The position numbers and the translations under genes were made by a program. Positions 56,841 through 64,000 of a stretch of 64,000 nt of DNA are shown here, one piece after another. This stretch comes from Apiosordaria backusii. Its lineage: Eukaryota > Ascomycota > Sordariomycetes > Sordariales > Lasiosphaeriaceae. The notes under the pieces are model-generated. The model saw only the letters and a list, made by a program, of their open reading frames with translations, was not told where the DNA came from and ran no database searches. How positions within the stretch are numbered: the stretch's first letter is position 1; each line of letters opens with the position of its first letter. Location: NCBI GenBank assembly GCA_030549205.1, contig JAUKTV010000014.1:868001-932000 (forward strand). The letters run 5' to 3'.

Positions 56841-57611
56841 ATGGCCCGGCGACAACACATAACGCTCATGCTGATGGGCGTCATGTTCTTTTTGACCATG
56901 ACGTACTTCATGTCGAGCAAAGCCAGCAGCGGCGGGCGGGACCCCACGAGGATATCCGACGAGACGTGGAGGAGCAGCAGCCACAACAGCAACAGCAACG
57001 GCGCGGAACTGGGTGCCATTTCGGAGAGTGTTTTGAAGGGCGGGTCTATTGCGCCCAAGTTGGAGAATGCTACTGCGAAGTGAGCCCACCTTTTTTTCTT
57101 GTTCCTACTGCGGTGGTTGGATTCATACTGTGGTGGTTTGAGGAATAAGTAGAAGCGAAGCTAACTATGGGGAACATGAAACAGGGCTGAATTAGGCCGC
57201 GCCTCGTGGAAGCTGTTCCACACGATGATGGCGCGCTTTCCGGAGGAGCCCACACCCGACGATAGTGTCGCGCTCAAGACGTATATCCAACTTTTTGCGA
57301 GGCTGTACCCCTGTGGGGACTGCGCGTCGCACTTCCAGAAGCTGCTGGAGAAGTACCCGCCTCAGGTGAGCAGTCGGAACAATGCGGCGGGGTGGGCGTG
57401 CTTTGTGCATAATGAGGTGAATAAGAGGTTGAAGAAGGAGCAGTTTGATTGTAATAATATTGGGGACTTTTATGACTGCGGGTGTGGGGATGATAAGGGC
57501 AAGAAGACCAAGGAGGAGGGAGGGGAGGGGAAGAGGAGGAGGGATTATGAGATTGAGGTTGGGGAGGGGGTTAGTTTGGAGAGGGAGGAGGGGTTGGTTA
57601 GGGGAGGTTAA
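56841..57611 (+). CDS. ERV2: ER FAD-linked sulfhydryl oxidase (Erv2 type)
   Basis: Flavoenzyme that makes disulfides with O2 and feeds them to PDI in the ER lumen. Two exons (56841-57079 and 57185-57611), intron 105 nt, 221 aa. An N-terminal membrane anchor (ITLMLMGVMFFLTMTYFM, about residues 6-23) marks Erv2 rather than mitochondrial Erv1. The Erv fold shows FAD-contacting WKLFHTMMARFP (W88, H92), the redox pair C123-G-D-C126 in YPCGDCASHF, and NNAAGWACFVHNEVNKRL. The C-terminal shuttle cysteines are in FDCNNIGDFYDCGCG. The tail is Lys/Glu/Gly-rich and poorly conserved. The junction K-AELGRASWKLFH is exact for the family. Confidence 0.93.
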
Positions 57612-58187
57612 GAATTGGGATGGTGAAAGTTTGGTTTATGGAGTTGGGGAGTTTTTGCATATTTTGAGTGAGGTGGTCTTTTAATGCTGGGGACGGGAAA
57701 GTGCTGGAAGGGCTGGACTCTGATGCGTGAATCTGGAAGTTTTACTTGAGACTGGGTCGATGGTCTGGAAATGACCTCTCTGGCCCACGTCAAGGAGGCC
57801 ATCGCATTGGAAACTGGACTGTCGGCACTCCTAGACTCATCAAAGATTGGGATCACTCGAGATCAGGTTATCGTGTGTCTTATACCCCGATTGCTACATA
57901 TATTCTCTTAAACCGTAGCCTCCTATATGGAGGATCTAATCGATAAGATGATAAGCTCTCCATCAGCCGCTCACGTGATGCGCATCAGGCAGCCTGGGCC
58001 AGGCAAGGCGCGCGTGCGTGTCTGAGCTGCCTTGAGCTTGGGAGGAGCTCCAAGCTTCAGTTGGCAACCATTGAACAACACTTGACCATTTGTCAACGCC
58101 CGCCTCGATTTCCCGACGACTGACGATTCGATCCATTTTTACCCATCAACCACTTCCGATCGATAACTACAAAACCCAGGCCCCAAA
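57612..58187. other. intergenic, PRE3 promoter; no gene seen
   Basis: 576 bp between ERV2 and the proteasome gene. It should contain the promoter and 5' leader of the proteasome gene. TCACGTGA (a perfect E-box-like palindrome) lies at about 57971-57978. I did not find a clear PACE element. Confidence 0.45.
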
Positions 58188-59175
58188 ATGGAATTCGGTA
58201 CATCAGGCTGCCTCAGCGAAGGTCAGTGACATCGCAACTCCCACTTGCCGACTCCACATTGTCTGGTCCCTGGTTGCTAAGAGTTGGTTCCTTGCAGATG
58301 GCATCCATGTTGATATGGACCGGTTGAAGAAGGGTGAGGTCAAGTAAGTGATATCCAGGGAATCGTATACCGTCAGAAGACAACAGTTTAGCTAACAATT
58401 CCTCCCTCCAGCCTTGGTACCTCGATGTAAGCGACGACCCCCCGGTCTCAGACTGACCGAACCGATACCCCAAAGCGCCCCTCCTCTCTAACACTGGAAC
58501 GATGATAGTATGGCAATCACATTCAAAGACGGCGTTATCCTCGGGGCCGACTCTCGCACAACGACAGGCGCATACATTGCCAACCGCGTAACCGACAAGC
58601 TCACCCGGGTACACGACACAATCTGGTGCTGCCGGTCCGGGTCCGCCGCCGACACACAAGCCGTGGCCGATATCGTGCAATACCAGCTCGGGCTGTTCCA
58701 CATGATGAACGGCAAGCCCCCCACCACACAGACGGCGGCGGCCATCTTCCAGGAGATGTGCTATGCGAACAAGGACCGGTTGTCGTAAGTATACCCCGCT
58801 TGCCAATCTACAAGGTGGGGAGTAAGATACTGATTAGTTATTCTTCCCCACAGAGCCGGCCTCATCATCGCAGGCTGGGACGAGCGTCACGGCGGCCAAG
58901 TCTACAGCATCCCCCTCGGCGGGTCCCTCCACAAGCAACCATACGCCATTGGCGGTTCCGGCTCGACGTACATCTACGGTTACACCGACGCCCACTGGAA
59001 GGAAGGGATGGAGGAGGAGGAGGCGGTCAACTTTGTCAAGGAGTCGCTGAAGGAGGCCATCAAGTGGGACGGCAGCTCAGGTGGTGTCATTCGCATGGTG
59101 GTGTTAACGGCCAAGGGCGCGGACAGGCATTTGTACCTACCAGATACGGATTACAAGGTCAGGCACAACAACTGA
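58188..59175 (+). CDS. PRE3: 20S proteasome subunit beta-1 (PRE3, caspase-like site)
   Basis: Catalytic beta-1 subunit cutting after acidic residues in the 20S core. Five exons: 58188-58221, 58298-58343, 58412-58426, 58509-58784, 58854-59175, with introns of 68-82 nt, giving 230 aa. One coding exon is only 15 nt. The propeptide ends G29|T30, so T30 is the nucleophilic Thr1; D46 and K62 are the mature Asp17 and Lys33 partners. GADSRTTTGAYIANRVTDKLT and CCRSGSAADTQAVADIV are diagnostic of beta-1. All junctions keep frame (GEVN-LGTSI-MAITFKDG; RLS-AGLIIAGWD). Second mature residue is Ser instead of the more common Thr, a mild change. Confidence 0.95.
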
Positions 59176-62100
59176 AGTGCATGTGGTTGGGGGAATAAGG
59201 CAACCAGAACGGAGGTATTGGCCTGGTTGGGGGAGGGGTCATAGGTATGATGAAGTGGACGGCTATGTACAGTAATGCCATTCCATGATGGATTTCATGA
59301 ATAGACATCGTAGAGATGGATGATTTGGTGTGAGTTTGTGCGGGAGTTGTGTGTGCGATGCCTGAATAATATCTCCTGAAATGTTCTTGAAATTTACCCG
59401 CGTCTGTGGTCGGTGATTAACATGAGTATTGAAACGCCGCTGAGGCATACATGATATCTTCAGCGGTCTCAATCATTTTATCCACGGTATGGATGGCTAC
59501 CTCCGGTTTCTTGCGAGACCGTGAGGCGGTGAGACCGAGTTAAACGGTGGTGTTGTGATGGTTGCACGCCCTGGACATGATGAATCTACGATTGGAAGCC
59601 GAGGTATGCAAGAATGCGAGCTCGGCAGTAGGCCTACAAAAGAGAGTCTCCAAAAGGCCCTCGAAGACTTACCTGCCTAGATATAGGTTCGAAATATATC
59701 GGAACGGAACGCCGTGCTTGCATGTTTTTGGTGATTGTTGCGACCGTGTTCAACTGTTTAACAGGTTACCGAGGCACAATCGGTACAAATACAAATTCTA
59801 TATCCAAGCAAATTTGCCGTCTTTTTTTTTTGGGCCGGTCATGCTGCTGGCCCGGAGTTACTGCAGGTTCACCCAGGGGGGCATGCTTGCTTGCTTGATG
59901 CCCGATGGCTTGCACTGTTGACGGACCGTTGACCGACTGTTGAATGGTTTTGGTTGTGGGATGGGATGGGATAGGGGTGAATTTCCTTGATTTTATTTAG
60001 GCGAGCCGGTATTTGTCGAGGTGGTTGTGTAACATTTCTATGTGGTGTGTGTTTTCTGTAGGTATGATAGGTATGTGGTATTGCGGGATGTGAGCACTCA
60101 GAAGGGAAGGAATGAACACCTCGGGAAGTCCCGAGGAAAAGGTGAGCCACTTGAGGGACGGGAGCTATCAGGGGATATCCCTTCCAAGGAATTCTTGGGA
60201 TCTGGGGGAAATCGTGAAGACCCCACTGGGTTGAAAGCCTAGGTTGGCGATGGGCTTGATGGATGCATCGACATAACCTTCTGATAATTTCTTTTTAGCA
60301 TCGGACTGTTTTCCAGCCAAGATCTCAAAAAGGGCCCGGGCGTATCATTGGGCATAAATTGCTGTACTGCATTAATGTTTCTCCACGCTGTGAGGACCGA
60401 GGATAGGACCCCTTTTCTTCTTTACCCCTCCTGCCCCCTCATCTTTGACCTCCACCGCCTGGAGAAGCGAATGCCCATTTGAGGGCCCCATTGAAGAGGC
60501 GCCTATGCCTTAGGTCGGGACGGTGAGGGGAGGACTCTGCAGTGCAAGCAGCCAATCTCTGTCCAGAGTGACGCCACGGGGTCGCTTGTGAGGTGAGGGG
60601 CACAGCCAAAAAATGTCAGTGAAGCGACAGATGAGGAGGGGCTTGATGACAAGAAGAGCAACGAAGGGAGTTTTTGGAGTGGGCAATGTCCACGATCAAA
60701 ACATTCTGTCCGCTAATTCATCATGTATATAAATAGGCTCAGCGCGGTAGGCTCGGTCGACTTGTAACAGAGTCCTAAGTCTAGTGTTGTAGATCCGGCC
60801 GGAACGGAAGGGAAGGTGCTTGGGTGAAATGTCGAGCCCCTCACTACCTTAGGAGCTTCCAGGTTAAAGCCAGAGGCATTCTAGAATGGTAAAACGTGGG
60901 CTTAAAACTGGGCGAAGTTGGTTTTTTTTTTTTAAAAAAAAATAAAAAAAAATAAAATACCTAATAAGCGCTCCCCGCGTTATGCTTAATCAACGCCGGT
61001 TTGTTTGGCTGTTGAAGAAGCGCAAACCGCAAAGTCCGAAGATGGACGTTGACAGTTGAAGTCTGGATACCCCCTGCGTCATCCTTCCCCCACCGCTCTT
61101 CACCCCACCACGGTTGAGATGCCCCTGGTAAAAGGGTGGCGCCATTCGCTATCTGATCATCGCACTCCACAATTTTCTTATCAGTGATTCTTCCCGTCCC
61201 GCTGTTCACACCTCCCTCACCTTCAATTTTGAGGATGTTTGGTGTCCGGCATCTGTGAAGCATTATAGACGGGAGAATCACAAGATACGGAGGCAATGCA
61301 GAAAGGGTATTCAGCAAGAATACAGGATAATATCCATCCCGTGGTGTAGATGCACCATTGCCTCATCTGGCGCCATCTCAGGGGACTCGGTTGGGGCTGC
61401 GGTGTGGCGTGTGGGCGCTGGTTTCCCGTCCGCTAGCATTCTTTCTTGCACACACGTGGCGGAAGAAGGTCCTGGGTTCATCGTCGTCTTGATCTCCCGA
61501 TTGCCCGCACCCGGCGTTATCGCATTGCTGCAGATATATCCTCCTTGTTTCCCCCAGGTGTGTCTGCGCGACCGGAGTCTTGAGCTGTTTTCCCCTTTTT
61601 ACCCCCTCCGTTGTTGCCCTCTTTACGTCTAGGAAGCGGCCCTGGGATCGGAATACCTATCGGTTGATTCTCTTATCACCTGTCCAACTGCACTCCAACC
61701 CTCCGGCCGCTTCTTGGCATTGCTTCATCGGCCTCTGCTATGCGATAATCTTGGGTCGCATCTCTTGGTCGCCCATCTCTCCCTCATATCGTCTTATCCC
61801 TACGAGTAGATTTGCCACCCGTCGCTGCTTCTCTTTTTATCTTTATTTTTCACGTTTTTCTGTGTTCAACCCGGGTTGGTTGTCAGAAACCTGCAGGAGC
61901 CGTCTCTGCCATCCGGTTCGTCCTCTTCGTCTTATCATCGACATCTCGACCCTGACGGACAGCGTTCAGGCTTCAGGTTGAACGCTTCATATGCCAAAGG
62001 CCTAGCCCAAATCAAGCTCACAGTTGTTGCACAGGTAAGCACCTCGAGATTCCAGTCTGTGTCTTGCTTGCCACACGTTGGTCCTCCCCTCCCGTTCACT

Positions 62101-62947
62101 ATCGCCAAGTGACGTCGTTGTGCCTGTCGACACTCCCAATCGTCTAGATCGCCCAACAGCAACACGCCAGCTCCAAGCGCGACCTGGCTGCCGGACGGCT
62201 CCCATCAGATATCATCTGGTGTTTGTTCGTCTTTGTTTGCATGGCGTCATTCGGCGAGTCAGGCCAAAGCTTCACACGTTGAGTTTGACCCGTCGTTGGT
62301 CGTCCTTGGTCATTCGAAACAGAAACATCGGCTGCGTCGATATGCTGAGACACACCATTTGTCATTTGCCTGGACGAGGAGCCGCCTAGGAGATCGCCTG
62401 GGTGGCTGCAGTGTTTCCGCAGCAAGGCTGCCGTCCGTTCTGTCTGCAGTGTCTTGCCTGCAGCGCAGCCACTGGCCAGCGGCATCACATCAACAGGAGA
62501 CGAGAAAAAAAGGTGTTGATTGTGCCCTTGTCGTGCAGCACGCGCGCGGCCAACACTGTGTTACCTCCCGCCAGCCTGGCACATCATCGCCTCCCCGCAA
62601 ACACTATATCCTTTCATCTCATCGTTTTTTTTTTTTTTTTTTCGTTCCTGCTTGTTGTTTTGTTGTTGCTTTTGCACCGTTTCCCAGGACCCCCACATTT
62701 GCTTGGGCGCTGGTGCTAACCCGGGTCTTTATCGCTGGTCTCAAGATATCGCTGGTCTCAAGATATCGCTGGTCTCAAGATCTCGCCAGCCAGAGAAAAC
62801 CCATGCTAATTCTCCGCTATCGCGGCACAGCCACTTTTGATCCGATAGCACTCGCAGCAGGACCCTCCACCACGCGATAAGCACTGAACTCTTGGCAGTC
62901 ACCTCACCTCCCCCGACGTCAACGACAGCTCAGACAACCATGCCAGC
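59176..62947. other. 3.8 kb region without a gene, long cyclin leader/promoter
   Basis: No protein gene could be supported. Features noted are a T-run/A-run tract at about 60923-60957, a poly-T run at about 62624-62642, three 17-bp repeats at 62731-62781, and in the right third several short ATG frames (61991-62005, 62241-62282, 62342-62389, 62803-62880, 62940-62960). A possible 5'-UTR intron donor (ACAG|GTAAGC) is at about 62035. The right part is most likely a long regulated leader of the cyclin gene. The left part near 59200-60300 is 3' flank of PRE3 and shows nothing. Confidence 0.5.
62731..62781. repeat. three perfect 17-bp tandem repeats
   Basis: ATCGCTGGTCTCAAGAT is repeated three times without gap or mismatch, followed by a degenerate CTCG. 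It lies in the presumed leader of the cyclin gene, 167 bp upstream of the start codon. Confidence 0.9.
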
Positions 62948-64000
62948 ATGGCTGCAATAATCGGCGACGTATTTGGAGAATCGCCTTCGAGATTTCATAA
63001 CATGATTGCAGGCCCGGGCATCCAGCACCAGCACCAGCACGCACACGATATTCACTACCAAGCCCGCCCAGTCAACCGAACTTGCGACCAGGATGCCCAG
63101 TCCCACCATCCACGCCCAACGGCGAGCCCCCGAAGGCAAGGCTCTGCGTCCCTAGCCGGCGCGCAATATCAGACAACACCGCACAGAGACTGGCAGGATT
63201 CACCAGTCCCGACAGCAGTGGCAGGAGATAAGCCAGCGAAGCAAACACCATCGAACCGCCCACCGATGTCGAGTGGGGCCACACGTCGCCTCCCGTCTCC
63301 GCCATCTTCGTCGTCTTCGTCGTCCGAAACGCCCTCTGGTGGCGCAGGGCCACAATATGACGTCTCAACCGAAACGGTTCACGATGTCGCCAGCAGTCCG
63401 TCCTCTGCCTCGGCCTCGCTTGCTTCGTCGCTCAGTACGACCGCAACCATAGTGCCTGCATCAAAGGCGATGCCTTCTCCTGCATCGGACCATGGTCCGC
63501 GCTGGGATTCATCTGCCGATGTGCAGCTCGTCGATGCGCCCTCAACCCCTCCATCTTTCAACGATGGCTCGAATTCGCCGATACAACCTCAGACCACGAT
63601 TCACGTCCAGGACCTTGCACATATCCAGACGCTGGCCATGGTCGACCATCTTAACGCCACTGGACCGGGGAACCTGAACGATCCCCCATTACAACAGATG
63701 AAATACGAAATCAGCGCGATGCCTATTGGGGATATCATTGAAATGGTTGCTGCCCTTCTTACAAAGATCACCACTACGAACGACCTACAACACGATGCCC
63801 TCAACCGGAACGCACACCATCTCAGACAAGCCCAGGCCCAAGCGAGAAGCGAGGAAGCTGGTGGGGATGCCAACGCAAGCCCCTTGAGCAGTAGTGTTTT
63901 GGCGTTTCACGGGAAAAATGTGCCCTCGATTAGCATATTAAGCTATCTCGGTCGAATACACAAGTACTGTCCCACCACATACGAGGTCTTTTTGAGTTTG
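62948..64000 (+). CDS. Pho80/PREG-like cyclin, 5' part, runs off window
   Basis: Cyclin partner of a Pho85-type kinase; in Neurospora and yeast the closest proteins (PREG, Pho80) repress the phosphate-starvation response. An open frame runs from the ATG at 62948 to the right edge (351 codons, no stop). The first ~240 residues are Ser/Pro/Gln-rich and disordered, with His/Gln repeats and a poly-Ser run. The cyclin fold starts at about residue 255 (PIGDIIEMVAALLTKITTTND). After an Ala/Gln linker comes VLAFHGKNVPSISILSYLGRI and KYCPTTYEVFLSL, the hallmark of the Pho80 cyclin group. Translation may be controlled by short upstream ORFs, the last of which overlaps this start. Assignment to PREG rather than another Pcl is uncertain because the rest is missing. 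Confidence 0.85.
   Translation, partial: MAAIIGDVFGESPSRFHNMIAGPGIQHQHQHAHDIHYQARPVNRTCDQDAQSHHPRPTASPRRQGSASLAGAQYQTTPHRDWQDSPVPTAVAGDKPAKQTPSNRPPMSSGATRRLPSPPSSSSSSSETPSGGAGPQYDVSTETVHDVASSPSSASASLASSLSTTATIVPASKAMPSPASDHGPRWDSSADVQLVDAPSTPPSFNDGSNSPIQPQTTIHVQDLAHIQTLAMVDHLNATGPGNLNDPPLQQMKYEISAMPIGDIIEMVAALLTKITTTNDLQHDALNRNAHHLRQAQAQARSEEAGGDANASPLSSSVLAFHGKNVPSISILSYLGRIHKYCPTTYEVFLSL

Noticed and set aside
60961..61317. 118-codon minus frame in the 3.8 kb gap as a gene
   Set aside because: No family features; begins and ends in unremarkable sequence beside a T/A tract; it may be part of a leader or chance.
1..64000. CRISPR arrays, bacterial operons, 5S rRNA genes or secondary-metabolite clusters
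   Set aside because: The genome is eukaryotic; no spaced direct repeats, no 5S-like sequence and no polyketide or peptide synthetase domains were seen on either strand.

Overview
The window looks like nuclear DNA of a filamentous ascomycete, most likely a Sordariomycete and possibly Sordariales. The reasons are short introns of about 48 to 125 nt with GT..AG ends and CTAAC/CTGAC-type branch sites, Zn2Cys6 regulators, a HET-domain gene, a fungal siderophore transporter, and a 4 kb AT-saturated block of the kind left by repeat-induced point mutation (RIP). I could not name a species from sequence alone.

Layout. 1-4.3 kb: an LTR-like end of normal base composition, then a RIP-destroyed LTR retroelement in which traces of RNase H and integrase can still be read on the minus strand (Ty3/gypsy order). 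5.3-14.1 kb: housekeeping genes, namely the oleate delta-12 desaturase and eIF3b (both minus) and CCT2/TCP-1 beta (plus, divergent from eIF3b). 14.3-25.5 kb: a GT31/fringe-like glycosyltransferase with two apparent frameshifts, a Zn2Cys6 regulator, an unknown charged nuclear-type protein and a GH76 Dfg5/Dcw1 cell-wall mannosidase, all on minus. 26.4-34.9 kb: a frame-broken coiled-coil gene, COX23, the NatB auxiliary subunit NAA25/MDM20 and ILM1. 35.6-46 kb: geranylgeranyltransferase-I beta, an intron-containing tRNA-Tyr, a secreted M20 peptidase, methylthioribose-1-P isomerase MRI1, and TRAPPII subunit TRS130. 47-56.2 kb is the more accessory part: a Zn2Cys6 regulator with a damaged 5' end, a HET-domain protein, a siderophore-type MFS transporter and a frame-broken small secreted protein. 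56.8-64 kb: ER sulfhydryl oxidase ERV2, proteasome beta-1 (PRE3), a 3.8 kb gene-free regulatory stretch, and the 5' part of a Pho80/PREG-like cyclin that runs off the window.

The genes do not form one pathway. Most are conserved housekeeping genes in no functional order, with several divergent pairs sharing short promoters (eIF3b/CCT2, ILM1/GGTase-I beta, MRI1/TRS130, siderophore transporter/secreted protein). I found no convincing new multi-gene system. The strongest anomalies are (i) four genes whose conserved reading frame is broken by one-base indels, three of them in or next to homopolymers, (ii) the sharp RIP boundary at base 360, (iii) a 22-residue tandem repeat inside the glycosyltransferase, and (iv) a chain of upstream ORFs before the cyclin. 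Exon coordinates come from reading splice sites and frame by eye; they are internally frame-consistent but not backed by transcripts.
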